DNA from: Mucilaginibacter sp. MD40
GTDB taxonomy: Bacteria; Bacteroidota; Bacteroidia; Sphingobacteriales; Sphingobacteriaceae
DNA: 64,000 nt
Assembly: GCF_002288635.1 (NCBI RefSeq)
Contig: NZ_NRSW01000001.1
Span: forward strand, 381,190-445,189
Reading direction: 5' to 3'
The notes under the pieces are model-generated. The model was not told the DNA's origin, made no database searches, and worked only from the letters and a program-made list of their open reading frames with translations. This document shows positions 16,238 to 25,262 of this stretch, in pieces. How positions within the stretch are numbered: position 1 is the stretch's first letter; each line of letters opens with the position of its first letter. The position numbers and the translations under genes were made by a program.

Positions 16238-16667
16238 TTAAATAAACTTAGATATGAAATTTGTAAAATCGCCTCATTTGTCATCGTCATAAACTGTCGG
16301 GTTTAATAATAAATATCGATCAAAATTCTTTGATGTCGCAGATCGCGACATCAAAGAATAAAGCTCAGGAACTCTGTTATAGAACGAAAGGTAGCATACA
16401 TATTTTCTTTCAATCCTTAAAAGGATGTTCTATCGTGATTATCCAACCACTCATCTTCGAGAGACCAGCCATTGCACCGAGCTGTTAACTCGCAGCACGG
16501 TAGCCGCCGGAACAGCTTAAGGCGATCCGTTGGACCGGGGGGAGAATCAGTGATTGATTCATTTCGAAAAAGTAGGTTGAGGTGAGCGGCCTTCATATTA
16601 AATTTACAATTTATTTGCTTCATCTGTAAGTATTTATCAATTTTTTTGAGATCAATTATTATGCAAT
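16238..16667. other. Intergenic region at the edge of the mobilization module
   Basis: A 430-bp stretch between the transglutaminase-like gene and the convergent mobC. It contains a 15-bp perfect inverted repeat (16325-16359) and a GC-richer patch at 16440-16550. No integrase, tRNA or att site was recognised. Confidence 0.5.
16325..16359. terminator. 15-bp perfect hairpin between convergent genes
   Basis: Arms ATTCTTTGATGTCGC (16325-16339) and its exact complement (16345-16359) flank the loop AGATC. Read on the minus strand the stem runs into TTTTGATC, a weak U-tract. A terminator for one or both convergent units is likely; a site marking the element end is possible. Confidence 0.45.
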
Positions 16668-18623
16668 TCACCCTTGATCGCTACATGATTTTTTTACTTC
16701 CCGGTCAATGATCGAGGCGATGTCCTGTTTGATATTTAAATAATTGGAGAGCACTTTCTCATGAGTGATCTCCCGAAGAACGGGGAGATCCTCATACGCC
16801 CTTTCCTCCGCACGAATCGCTTCGTGGTCGTTGATGATCCGGTTATGAAATATTTTCAGGTCTATAGGCTCGTCAGGATCATCGGCTACCATACCGACGA
16901 ACTCACCGGATGAAAGAGTCGCGATCTTTGATGCCGGAACAGCATAATCAAGCTGCGTTGACCGGCTCACAGAGGTATCCTGGCTATTGATGGTCAGGCT
17001 TTGTTTTTCCTGGTTGATCTTACCGAACCGCTCGCTCAGTTGCCTGGCCGTATCACCGGTTACCTGGCCGGAGATCACGTTTCCCACGATATTCATAATT
17101 ACTTCTGCCTGATCCCTGCCGTAATCTTTTTTCAGCTGGCTGTAATCCTGGACGGCTAGCGTTGTTGCGACCTTGTTGGACCTCGCGGTCGCGATCAGGC
17201 TGTCGATGTTGTTAAAGTAAATAGTTGGGAACTCATCAAAGATGAGATTGCACTTGAGCTTATTCTTCTGATTGACCAATTTGATCGCCCGTGCGATATA
17301 CAGGCTCAACACCGCACCGTAGACCTGCTGCTTGAGCGGATTGTTCCCTACGCAGATCACTTTGGGTGCATCAGGGTTGTTCAGATCCAATGTAAAATCA
17401 TTGCCGGACATGACATAATACAAAGCGGGCGAAGCCAGTCTGGCCATACTGATCTTGGCACTAGCGATCTGACCCTCCAGCTGGTCGGTCGCCTCATTAC
17501 GCCAGGCGGAAACGAATGGATTGATCAGTACTTCGACCTCCGGTTCTGTCTGCAATAACGCGAACAAGTCATCATACTCCGCCTGCGCCAGTTCGATCAC
17601 ATGAGGTAAGGTGCAATATTTTCCGTCCTGGTATTTCCGGAGAAACCAGATCAGGGCGGTCACAAAATTGATCGGCGATTGTACAAAGAAGTCGCTTTGC
17701 TTTTTAATCCAGTCGCGGTTAAGGCCGAGCATGAAGGTCAGCGATGATTCCATCGCATCGGTGATGTCGTGCATACCCGAAGGATCAAGCGGGTTGCAGC
17801 GATGTGTGCGGGAGAGGTCTTCAAAATTAATGGTGTAGAACTTAGCCGGGGACTCATAGCAATGGCTGTATCTGCGCAAGGTATTGTAAGCGATCCGGCT
17901 GAGGTCATCATATTTAAAGTCATATAATAACATGGCGAATCCTTTCCTGATGTGCTGGGTGATGATATGGCGGATGATAAAGTAGGACTTACCGGCACCC
18001 GGACTACCCATGACCAGCGTCCCCCTGAAGGGATTGATGATATTGATCCAGCTTTTCCTGACCTCTCCTTTGAGTGTATATGTTGCCGGGAGATTGATGG
18101 CATATGGATTTTCAAGCTTTCGTTCCTCCTGTGGAAAGGTCTCATTATAACGGTTGAAGATGTCTGTGTTCAGTTCGATCTTCAGCAATCGGAATAATTT
18201 AGAACCGGCAGCGATAAGGATGAGGTAACCGACCACTGTTGCCAGGATATAAAGGCCGTTCCTGAGATCAGCCCGGCCATTTATTTTGAGGAATACACCC
18301 GATGAGCAGTAGATCATCATACCTATCGCCCCATAAGTAAATACCGCTTTGCGGGTGATCTCCGTGTCCTTTTTCCCTTTACTGCCGATCAGGGAAACGA
18401 GTAAAAGAAGCAAGATCGCAGTTTTTGCAAAAAGAACAGAACCGAAGATCGGTAGACGGGCAATATGCACCAAAACGGCGTTAACGATCTTCCAGGTCGC
18501 GCCATGATCTTTAAATGTTTGATAACAGCATAAGTACAGATGGATGATCAGCATACTTACGCTTAGCAATCGGGTAAAGTCTATGATCTTTCGTAATGCC
18601 TGTTCGTTTTCTCCGGTTTGCAT
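16668..18623 (-). CDS. mobC: MobC/TraG-like type IV coupling protein
   Basis: A VirD4/TraG-family coupling ATPase of 651 residues that links the relaxosome to a type IV secretion channel. The N-terminal ~165 residues contain several membrane helices (e.g. ILLLLLVSLIG, GLYILATVVGYLILIAAG). The motor domain has Walker A GSPGAGKSY and Walker B CNLIFDEFPTIY, with the downstream VAVQ-type motif TTLAVQDYSQLKKDYG. The C-terminus ends in a helical tail. It is the last gene of the minus mob operon, 10 bp after the relaxase gene. The transfer channel genes are not in the window. Confidence 0.9.
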   Translation of the reverse strand: MQTGENEQALRKIIDFTRLLSVSMLIIHLYLCCYQTFKDHGATWKIVNAVLVHIARLPIFGSVLFAKTAILLLLLVSLIGSKGKKDTEITRKAVFTYGAIGMMIYCSSGVFLKINGRADLRNGLYILATVVGYLILIAAGSKLFRLLKIELNTDIFNRYNETFPQEERKLENPYAINLPATYTLKGEVRKSWINIINPFRGTLVMGSPGAGKSYFIIRHIITQHIRKGFAMLLYDFKYDDLSRIAYNTLRRYSHCYESPAKFYTINFEDLSRTHRCNPLDPSGMHDITDAMESSLTFMLGLNRDWIKKQSDFFVQSPINFVTALIWFLRKYQDGKYCTLPHVIELAQAEYDDLFALLQTEPEVEVLINPFVSAWRNEATDQLEGQIASAKISMARLASPALYYVMSGNDFTLDLNNPDAPKVICVGNNPLKQQVYGAVLSLYIARAIKLVNQKNKLKCNLIFDEFPTIYFNNIDSLIATARSNKVATTLAVQDYSQLKKDYGRDQAEVIMNIVGNVISGQVTGDTARQLSERFGKINQEKQSLTINSQDTSVSRSTQLDYAVPASKIATLSSGEFVGMVADDPDEPIDLKIFHNRIINDHEAIRAEERAYEDLPVLREITHEKVLSNYLNIKQDIASIIDREVKKSCSDQG

Positions 18624-18633
18624 AATCCTAGAT

Positions 18634-19851
18634 TTAGAGGTTCAAACTTTTGCGTTTCTTTCTTTTAAATTGATTCAAGGCACCAAGGTCCTCCTTCTCC
18701 GGTTTAAATAGCACATTATACAATTCGGGGTTGTCGGGCGAACGATTATAGCCGGCCGTATCAGTTTGGCCAGGATGTTTACTTTTTTCTATTAATTTTA
18801 ATTTAACTTCAGGAAGGAGACTTTCATAAATCTGATTGGCGCTATAAGCTTTACCGAGGTTGCTTCCATTAAAGACAACTTTATTTTTCTCATCGATGAA
18901 AGTGATGCCATAGAGTCGACCATTCTCATTTTTTCTTAAAACGGGTGTGATGTCTCTTTTTTTAAGTGCCAGTATAAAACTATTTTCCGTTTGTGGCCTG
19001 GCAATAACTTCGTTCAAGCGTTCAATTACTGATGCCCTGCTTGGTTTACGTAGCCTATCATTAAGCTGGAATTTTTCTTCTAAAGCCTTCAAGGTCGGCT
19101 TTCCGTAGATACTGCTGGCTTTGATCGGTACGCCTGTTTTATGACCCTCCGCATCAAGTATCCAGTATATCAGCCCGTTTCGGCTAAACATCCGGGACCC
19201 TTTAGCACCTCGGTCAGCTTGGATGTTATAGCCTTGTAGCACCGCGTTCAGTTCCCCGACGGTCGTGTACTTGTAAGACCTGGTCACATAATTCAGGATA
19301 TTTGTAATGGATCGCTTTGTTTCTTCCACTCCATAGATAGCTGAAGCCACATTTACTTTTAGATCAGGTCGCTGTTTTTGCTGTTCTTCTGCTTTGATCA
19401 AACCATATTGATTTTCGATGGCCTTACGTGCTTTTTCCGATTCGTTTTGCCCAAGGTAATGCAGGCTGATCCTGTTCCCGTCAGCTTTAATATTGGTAGT
19501 CACGATGTGGATGTGCGGATGCCCCGCATCCTGATGTCTGTAAACCAGGTAAGGTTGGTTTTCAAACCCGATCCCTTTCATATAGTCAGCGGTGACCGCC
19601 AGGAGTAGTTCATCCGTTAAACTTTCTCCATTCCCGAAGTTCAGCGAGATGTGAACAGTATTGGTTTTGGTTCGCTCATTCCTTTCCGCCAGATCAGTTA
19701 GCCTAAAGAGCTTGTCATGGAAATTAAGCTGATCCAAATCTTTGGAAAATCGAACAGCGCCAATTATCCTGGCTGTTCCGAGACTGACCTTACGCTCGTT
19801 ATAGTTGAGCGCACCGATCAGGCTTTTACCGCTTTTAATTTTTGCGACCAT
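18634..19851 (-). CDS. mobB: Relaxase/mobilization nuclease (MobB-type, MOBP-like)
   Basis: Nicks oriT and leads DNA transfer. The start is taken at the ATG giving MVAKIKSGKSLIGALNYNE (405 residues); an in-frame ATG at 19938 would add 29 unusual residues overlapping mobA. The N-terminal NYNE tyrosine is the candidate nucleophile. The metal-binding histidines are in HQDAGHPHIHIVTTN. HISLNFGNGE is the conserved strand before them. The C-terminal half is charged and typical of Bacteroidota relaxases. The start overlaps the mobA end by 34 bp. Confidence 0.88.
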   Translation of the reverse strand: MVAKIKSGKSLIGALNYNERKVSLGTARIIGAVRFSKDLDQLNFHDKLFRLTDLAERNERTKTNTVHISLNFGNGESLTDELLLAVTADYMKGIGFENQPYLVYRHQDAGHPHIHIVTTNIKADGNRISLHYLGQNESEKARKAIENQYGLIKAEEQQKQRPDLKVNVASAIYGVEETKRSITNILNYVTRSYKYTTVGELNAVLQGYNIQADRGAKGSRMFSRNGLIYWILDAEGHKTGVPIKASSIYGKPTLKALEEKFQLNDRLRKPSRASVIERLNEVIARPQTENSFILALKKRDITPVLRKNENGRLYGITFIDEKNKVVFNGSNLGKAYSANQIYESLLPEVKLKLIEKSKHPGQTDTAGYNRSPDNPELYNVLFKPEKEDLGALNQFKRKKRKSLNL

Positions 19852-20228
19852 ACCTCTGCATAATTGTTCATCTGATCCCTGATCTGCTGTATTGCTGGCT
19901 CCAATTTTCCGGTGACAATGCTTAATAGGTTCATCCAAAGTTTGGTGTCGGCATTACCATGGGCTGCATTGATACTGCGCATCGCCTGGTTCAAATTGTT
20001 ACCGATGGCATTCAGTTCCTGGCGCAGGTTGACAATTTCTTCTAATAGCTCATCCATGGATTTATCCCGGTAAAACACAGTGACCGGCTTCCCCAGCAAC
20101 ACGCTGCGGACATATTCACTCAACTTTCTGAATCGGGTTTGCTTGAACCTATTGCTAATCTGATCGTACTCGGCCTGCTTAAATCTGGTGAGCAGGACAC
20201 GGGTTAAATTATCTGCTTCTGTTCCCAT
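19818..20228 (-). CDS. mobA: Relaxosome accessory protein (MobA-type, ribbon-helix-helix)
   Basis: A 136-residue DNA-binding accessory protein. It resembles the bacterial mobilisation MobC/MbeC Pfam group: an N-terminal TRVLLTRFKQAEYDQISNRF RHH strand/helix, LSEYVRSVLLG, and the diagnostic LRQELNAIGNNLNQAMRSIN helix. It should help the relaxase bind oriT, which probably lies just upstream (20245-20330). MobA here follows CTnDOT-style Bacteroides naming, and the symbol is by role rather than by close identity. Confidence 0.82.
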   Translation of the reverse strand: MGTEADNLTRVLLTRFKQAEYDQISNRFKQTRFRKLSEYVRSVLLGKPVTVFYRDKSMDELLEEIVNLRQELNAIGNNLNQAMRSINAAHGNADTKLWMNLLSIVTGKLEPAIQQIRDQMNNYAEVWSQKLKAVKA

Positions 20229-20244
20229 TGCATTATTTTAAAAA

Positions 20245-20330
20245 AGCCGACTTTGGAGGCTTTTGCATTAACCCCGGCTGACTTCGGAGGCCCGGGGCAA
20301 GATTCGTTTGTAATACAAACGTACATCTTG
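20245..20330. other. Candidate origin of transfer (oriT)
   Basis: The space directly upstream of mobA carries structure typical of an oriT. There are two 15-bp direct repeats, GCCGACTTTGGAGGC (20246-20260) and GCTGACTTCGGAGGC (20277-20291). CCCCGG (20272-20277) and CCGGGG (20292-20297) form an inverted pair. A nested hairpin spans 20298-20330: CAAGAT, then CGTTTGT-AAT-ACAAACG, then ATCTTG. The position next to relaxase genes supports the call; the nic site cannot be assigned. Confidence 0.55.
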
Positions 20331-20374
20331 CTGACTGCTGTAAAACGGGCAGTCTTGTCCCTGATGTTAACTTT

Positions 20375-20620
20375 TCAACTGCCTTTTAAGTAAGCCTTAA
20401 GGGCTTTTATGTTGAGTTCTTTAAGAGATAAATCAAGTTCAAGGGCTAATGTCTTCAACTGCTTCAAAAGTGATTTCGGAATGTAATTGTTAAACTGAAC
20501 TTCAACCTCCCTCCCAACGTTCGCAGTTTTTAAAGGACTGACTTTTTGCAGAGGAGTTGGTGGTCCGGCTTCTTTAAGTTTACTGGCAAGTCCGCCCAAT
20601 TTTTCTTTGTAGTCTGCCAT
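20375..20620 (-). CDS. Small ParA-partner-like protein (81 aa)
   Basis: The start is taken at the ATG giving MADYKEKLGGLASKLKEAG; an in-frame ATG at 20665 adds 15 residues. The N-terminal part is linker-like (GPPTPLQKVSPLKTANVG). The C-terminal part, VEVQFNNYIPKSLLKQLKTLALELDLSLKELNIKALKAYL, looks like a ribbon-helix-helix DNA-binding domain. It directly follows parA in the same orientation, so a ParB/ParG-like centromere-binding partner is likely. Not recognised at family level. Confidence 0.65.
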   Translation of the reverse strand: MADYKEKLGGLASKLKEAGPPTPLQKVSPLKTANVGREVEVQFNNYIPKSLLKQLKTLALELDLSLKELNIKALKAYLKGS

Positions 20621-20752
20621 AACATTTAATAGAATTATAGAATACCAATACTTACACGAAGGCATTTAGAATATTAGGATCCTATTGGCCTATAGAAATA
20701 GAACCTTATAATTCTCACTTTTTACCTTTATAGATTCCTATTTTTATAGGCA

Positions 20753-21358
20753 TCAATTGCTTATCAGATTAACCAGTTCTTCAGCAAGTGATGTGATCTC
20801 CTCTTTTGCTTTCTGATCTGTCCCTTTGAGTATGCCGCCCGTAAGCGCGGAGCGTGCAATACTTACGCGGTCATGAATCTTAGAATTTAACAGCGGAGCA
20901 TCCATGCCGGTTAAAAGATCCGTAATTTCTTTAGTAATGGATGAGCGGTGTTTGACCATGTTTAACACGACACCTAACTTAATACGAGGTTCGATCAGTT
21001 GCGCGTCTTTGACCATTTGAATGGTTGCCCGGATGGCCATCACATCGAAAATTCCAGCCTTTGTAGGCACCAGGATAAAGTCAGAGTTAGCAAATAATAC
21101 AGGAAGTCGATCAGATAAATATGGTGGCGTGTCTACGATGACCAGATCTTGAGGAAAAAGCCTCATTTCTTCAAATTCATTCACACCAATAATTTGTAAC
21201 TCGGGAAATTCTTGTCGTATATGATAAAGACTTCCCTGGAAATCAGTATCAACTAAGGCAACGCTCAGGTGATCCTGGAAACATAAAGCCAGGTTTATAG
21301 CCAATGTACTTTTGCCAACCCCACCTTTTTGGTGAGTTACTGTTATTACTTTCGCCAT
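20753..21358 (-). CDS. ParA-family partitioning ATPase
   Basis: A 201-residue MinD/ParA ATPase with the deviant Walker A KGGVGKST at residues 11-18 (HQKGGVGKSTLAINLA). Other family motifs are VDTDFQGS (A') and LVIVDTPPYLSD (Walker B). There is no N-terminal HTH, so it belongs to the small ParA type used by plasmids and integrative elements. Its job is element stability or positioning, working with the small protein downstream. It is part of the minus-strand mobile module. Confidence 0.9.
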   Translation of the reverse strand: MAKVITVTHQKGGVGKSTLAINLALCFQDHLSVALVDTDFQGSLYHIRQEFPELQIIGVNEFEEMRLFPQDLVIVDTPPYLSDRLPVLFANSDFILVPTKAGIFDVMAIRATIQMVKDAQLIEPRIKLGVVLNMVKHRSSITKEITDLLTGMDAPLLNSKIHDRVSIARSALTGGILKGTDQKAKEEITSLAEELVNLISN

Positions 21359-21454
21359 GATTATAATTACTTAGCGTTTTAAAATATTAATTTATTGACC
21401 ACCATCGCCAAAAGTTGGGCATACATTTCTTCAAATAAGTGTGAGCCTATTTGC

Positions 21455-21715
21455 CTAACTACCGCTTTCCGTCCGATGGTTAAAAATCCACTCTGCAGCC
21501 AATACCTTCCAGTTCTTGTAAGGTGTACCGGCTGGGCTTTGCCAACTCAGATCGTCGTAATATTTAAAGAAAATTTGAGCCTGTTCCGGAAGACCTTTCT
21601 GATCAAAATAGATATCCACAAAATGCGGACAAGGCGGCAATTCGTAGCCAAACCCCTTTTTTCTTTCATTTGAAAGAATTGGCTTAAGCCTGCGCTTTGC
21701 TTTTCGTTTAATCAT
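21455..21715 (-). CDS. Hypothetical protein of the mobile module (86 aa)
   Basis: A basic N-terminus (MIKRKAKRRLKPILSNERKKG) is followed by ELPPCPHFVDIYFDQKGLPEQAQIFF and ending WKVLAAEWIFNH. No signal peptide. It overlaps the upstream HTH gene by 8 bp, so the two are co-translated. I recognise it only as a protein that tends to accompany excisionase-like HTH genes in Bacteroidota mobile elements. The function is unknown; the DLSWQSPAGTPYKNWK and WIFNH segments suggest a folded single domain. Confidence 0.65.
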   Translation of the reverse strand: MIKRKAKRRLKPILSNERKKGFGYELPPCPHFVDIYFDQKGLPEQAQIFFKYYDDLSWQSPAGTPYKNWKVLAAEWIFNHRTESGS

Positions 21716-22016
21716 GCCCTTCCATCATTTGTTCAATTTTATCCGAGTCATAATAGGTCACCCCACCAAGTTTGGTAAAAGGAATTTGCCCTCTGTCTCT
21801 TAAATATTGAAGTTTGCCAGCTGAAATTTTGAGAAGCTTTCTCACTTCAATGGCTTTTAGCCATTTCTGACCTGAATAATTTCCAGAACTTCTTACTAAT
21901 TTCCTGAATTCGGCGATTAGCTGATTCTTCATTTCCAAAAAGTCGCCTACAGTAATTAATTGATCACGATATAACCTTGCCTGATTAGCACGGTCACTTT
22001 GCATGTTTTTTTCCAT
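21708..22016 (-). CDS. Excisionase-like helix-turn-helix protein
   Basis: A 102-residue DNA-binding protein. The C-terminal half is a winged HTH of the HTH_17/excisionase type: KWLKAIEVRKLLKISAGKLQ, then YLRDRGQIPFTKLGGVTYYD, where YYDSDKIEQMM is the usual end. The N-terminal half is helical (ITVGDFLEMKNQLIAEFRKLV). It is the first gene of the mobile module on the minus strand and its likely regulator or recombination directionality factor. An alternative start at 22004 exists. Confidence 0.8.
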   Translation of the reverse strand: MEKNMQSDRANQARLYRDQLITVGDFLEMKNQLIAEFRKLVRSSGNYSGQKWLKAIEVRKLLKISAGKLQYLRDRGQIPFTKLGGVTYYDSDKIEQMMEGHD

Positions 22017-22292
22017 ATGCTAATTCTTGATAAGGCAAATTTGACCAAGGAAAATTAAAAGGCATCCACCCTTTATCCATAGGATGGTGTTTTTTTAAGA
22101 ATATAAATGCTTAAAGGATGAAGCTCAATCTTCTTGTTATGGTGCATTTAGTGAAGAAGTCGGAAAAGAGAATATTCATTACCAACATCAGGTAGCTTGT
22201 CTATCGAGCCATCATTTTAAGCCATAGATACTGCTGATCACGTATTCCAGATTTCGCGCGTTCTTTCCCGCTGTGAAGAATGGCTACAAATC

Positions 22293-23201
22293 CTATTGAT
22301 TGGAAATGGAATTTAAATGACGGTACTCCACAGGGGTTCGACCGACATGCTGCTTGAACAATCGGGTAAAATGTTGGGGATATTTAAATCCTAAACTGTA
22401 AGCAATCTCGCTTATCGATCTATCGCCACGGCTCATTTTTTCTTTAGCAAGATCTATCAGTTTAGACTGGATGTATTCCTGTGCAGTTTGGCCGGTCTCT
22501 TTTTTGATCAGATCCCCGAAATATTTTGGGGATAGAGCCAGCTCACCCGCACAAAAGGCAACCGTGGGCAAACCTTTATTCGAAAGGTTTTCTGAATTGA
22601 AATAATGATTAAGCAGGTCTTCAAACCGGGTGAGAATATCTTTATTTAAATGTTCTCTGGTAATGAACTGCCTGTCATAAAACCTTTCGCAATAGTCAAG
22701 CAATAGTTCAATATTGGTAGCGATTAGCTTTCTCGTATGTTTATCGATAGGTTGTGAAAGCTCGTAAATGATCTTTCTGAAGCATTCTGTCAGCAGCTCC
22801 TTCTCCCGGTCTGAAACGTGAAGTGCTTCCCGCACATCGTAGGAAAAGAAGTGGTAATTCCTGATCTGTCTACCTAGCGAGGTACCGTGTATAAAATCAG
22901 GGTGAAAGGCCAGGGCGTAGCCGTTCGGCTGTATTAATGCATCTCCTTCCAGCCCAGCAACCTGTCCGGGAGCAATGAAGATCAGTGTCTGTCCCTGGTA
23001 GTCATATCTGCTACGACCATATAGCATATCTGCGCATTGCTCCTGTTTAAAAAATACGATGTAAAGATCTGAAACGAACCGGTATGGCCGTATCTGGCAA
23101 GACTTTGACTGGTCTAATACGGTCACTAACGGATGATAGGTCACCTGCCCGCGTTCTTTATTGAATTGAGATACATCCTGTAGTCTGCCTGGTGTTTCCA
23201 T
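22293..23201 (-). CDS. AraC-family transcriptional regulator
   Basis: A 302-residue regulator. The N-terminal cupin-like domain covers roughly residues 25-150 (YQGQTLIFIAPGQVAGLEG, GYALAFHPDFIHGTSLG). The C-terminal AraC domain has GLPTVAFCAGELALSPKYFGDLI as the first HTH and ISEIAYSLGFKYPQHFTRLFKQ as the second. It is divergent from the aspartyl-protease-like gene at 23336 with a 134-bp spacer, so it probably controls the 23336-26327 genes. Confidence 0.9.
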   Translation of the reverse strand: METPGRLQDVSQFNKERGQVTYHPLVTVLDQSKSCQIRPYRFVSDLYIVFFKQEQCADMLYGRSRYDYQGQTLIFIAPGQVAGLEGDALIQPNGYALAFHPDFIHGTSLGRQIRNYHFFSYDVREALHVSDREKELLTECFRKIIYELSQPIDKHTRKLIATNIELLLDYCERFYDRQFITREHLNKDILTRFEDLLNHYFNSENLSNKGLPTVAFCAGELALSPKYFGDLIKKETGQTAQEYIQSKLIDLAKEKMSRGDRSISEIAYSLGFKYPQHFTRLFKQHVGRTPVEYRHLNSISNQ

Positions 23202-23335
23202 ACCGCTTGCTGCTGTGTTGTTCCATCAAAAATAGGATAAGATCGCAATACATGGTCTAAAAACAGGAATTATGGTAGGTAATACAGGAATATATATAAC
23301 AGGCAAAAGATTTTTTGTTTAGAGCTTTGAATTAA

Positions 23336-24283
23336 ATGAAACAACTGCTTATTGTCCTCTTAATTCTTTCTACTGGTCTGCATTCAGCGGGACAGATCAC
23401 GCAACATCATTATGAATATGAACCGGTTCTTCACGGAGATACTATTGTTTTACCAATAACACTGATAGATGCTTTTCCCTTTATAACCGGCGAAGTTAAC
23501 GGCGTTAAGGGCAAATTCATGTTCGATACCGGAAACCAGCGCGCGATCAGTATCAACGATCACGTTATAGATCTTCCTAAAAAGAGATTGGCCGGAAAAG
23601 GGATCGTTGGTAGCGGGCAAACATTTAACAATAGTATCAATGACACCATCAGGCAGGTTAAACTTGGTGATGAGATCGTGTATGATCACCTGCTGAATAT
23701 AAAAAGCGGCAACTACAGTTATTTGGAAGGTATAACGCCGGATGTGATCGGCTACGTAGGTTATGATTATTTCAAGGGATATATCTTTAAACTAGATTAT
23801 ATTAAGCGAAAGGTTACCTTTTACAAGAACACGATCGAACGAAATAGTTTAAAAGATTTTCTGGCCGGTGAGCATGTTCTTGCTGTCATTCCATTTTTTA
23901 CCCGGAAACTTCCCAATCATCCTATGGTGAAGGTCAAAATAAAAGATGTCGAACTATTGGGTGCGTTTGATACCGGACAATACGGCCTCTTGCAGTTAAC
24001 CGTTGCAGATCAGAAGGAACTACAAGCTAAAAAGGCCGTGCTCGCTATCGGGGCGGACAGGGATAACACCCCTTTGCTCAACGTCCGGAATATTAACATT
24101 GCAGGCGTGTTCATGACCGATCTTAAGGGAGTAGAGTCTGCTACGCTTGGCGACACCGGTACTGTTAGAAAAGCACTGGAGATCACGGAAAAAAACCTGA
24201 TCAATATCGGTTACCGCTTTTTAACCTCCTACAAAACGGTTTGGGATTATGATAATAAGAAAATATATGTGCTTTCATATTAA
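23336..24283 (+). CDS. Exported retropepsin-like aspartyl protease
   Basis: A 315-residue secreted protein with a signal peptide (MKQLLIVLLILSTGLHSAG). It carries two aspartyl-protease active-site motifs: FDTGNQRA (near residue 63) and FDTGQYG (near residue 212). Each follows a hydrophobic strand, as in single-chain two-domain retropepsin-like enzymes. The VIGYVGYDYFKGYIFKLDY segment between them is the usual flap/psi-loop element. Likely acts in the periplasm or on the surface. First gene of the plus-strand run divergent from AraC. Confidence 0.8.
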   Translation: MKQLLIVLLILSTGLHSAGQITQHHYEYEPVLHGDTIVLPITLIDAFPFITGEVNGVKGKFMFDTGNQRAISINDHVIDLPKKRLAGKGIVGSGQTFNNSINDTIRQVKLGDEIVYDHLLNIKSGNYSYLEGITPDVIGYVGYDYFKGYIFKLDYIKRKVTFYKNTIERNSLKDFLAGEHVLAVIPFFTRKLPNHPMVKVKIKDVELLGAFDTGQYGLLQLTVADQKELQAKKAVLAIGADRDNTPLLNVRNINIAGVFMTDLKGVESATLGDTGTVRKALEITEKNLINIGYRFLTSYKTVWDYDNKKIYVLSY

Positions 24284-24350
24284 AATATGACGGATGGTAT
24301 CCATCCTGCTTTCGGTTGAAGATGAATGAACTGACTTTACATAGAACAAA

Positions 24351-25244
24351 ATGAAAAATATCGTTATCCTGGTAATTTGCTTATTCAATGTGATTGCGCT
24401 GGCGCAAGGACAAGATACCACCCGTATAAAGCATAAAAAGTATCAGGCAAAAGCACCGGAAACGCAGCCGTTCGGTCAGGAAGCCTTCACCAAGTCCAAG
24501 GGGACCACTATCCGCTGGCTGGGTATGGCCGGTTTCATGGTCAACAGCAGAGGCACGGTGTTCATGATCGATCCTTTGCTGGAAGGGTACGATATGCCGC
24601 TGCTGATGAAATTTCCCATACTGCCGAAACAGGTACCGCATGTAGATGCCATCATGGCGACACACAGCGATAATGACCATTACAGCGTCGAAACCTTTCG
24701 TGATCTGAAGCCGGTCACTGCTGCCTATCATTCAACGATATATGTAGACTCCCTGATGAAGAATGAAGGCCTGCCTTCATTTGGTCACCGGATTGGTGAA
24801 GCGTTCAGCATCGGTAAGGTAAAAGCTAAGCTGACCCCGGCCGATCATGCCTGGCAAAATGCCTATCCGGGAACCAGCAAGCGGCATTTCAAACCTGAGG
24901 ACGCCTGCGGCTTTTATTTTTACACGCCGGACGGTACGATCTGGGCCCCTGGCGATTCCAGACTGATGCCGGAACAACAGAACCTGCCCGCCCCTGACCT
25001 GATCCTGTTATACTATTCTGAAGATGCCGAGTGGCATTTCGGGCTGGAGGGCTCAGCTAAATTGCTGAACGCCTATCCCAAAGCTCAGGTCCTGCTGGGC
25101 CACTGGGGCTTTGTAGACGCCCCCGATTTCAAACCGTTCAATGGGGATCCCGCAAGGTTGAAAAAACTTGTCGTTAATCCGGAACGCATTCACGTATTAG
25201 CGCCCGGAGCACCTTTTGTATTGAACGGAGCCAGGAAGAAGTAA
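24351..25244 (+). CDS. Exported MBL-fold metallohydrolase (UlaG-like)
   Basis: A 297-residue metallo-beta-lactamase-fold protein with a signal peptide (residues 1-20, IALAQG cleavage region). The metal-binding motif is ATHSDNDHYSVETF (HxDxDH). Further ligands are likely in TPADHAW and APGDSRL, with LGHWGF near the end. The WLGMAGFMVNSRGTVFMIDP opening is typical of the UlaG/RomA-like group, which includes lactonases and phospholipases. The substrate is unknown. It lies between the aspartyl protease and the CMD-ABM gene, all on one strand with short gaps. Confidence 0.85.
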   Translation: MKNIVILVICLFNVIALAQGQDTTRIKHKKYQAKAPETQPFGQEAFTKSKGTTIRWLGMAGFMVNSRGTVFMIDPLLEGYDMPLLMKFPILPKQVPHVDAIMATHSDNDHYSVETFRDLKPVTAAYHSTIYVDSLMKNEGLPSFGHRIGEAFSIGKVKAKLTPADHAWQNAYPGTSKRHFKPEDACGFYFYTPDGTIWAPGDSRLMPEQQNLPAPDLILLYYSEDAEWHFGLEGSAKLLNAYPKAQVLLGHWGFVDAPDFKPFNGDPARLKKLVVNPERIHVLAPGAPFVLNGARKK

Positions 25245-25262
25245 TGCTTTAAACGCTATCAA

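Noticed and set aside
16417..16671. 84-codon minus frame with a GTG start overlapping the mobC stop by 4 bp
   Set aside because: The overlap looks like coupling, but the translation is compositionally odd (NESITDSPPGPTDRLKLF, CCELTARCNGW) and no family or upstream ribosome-binding site is seen.
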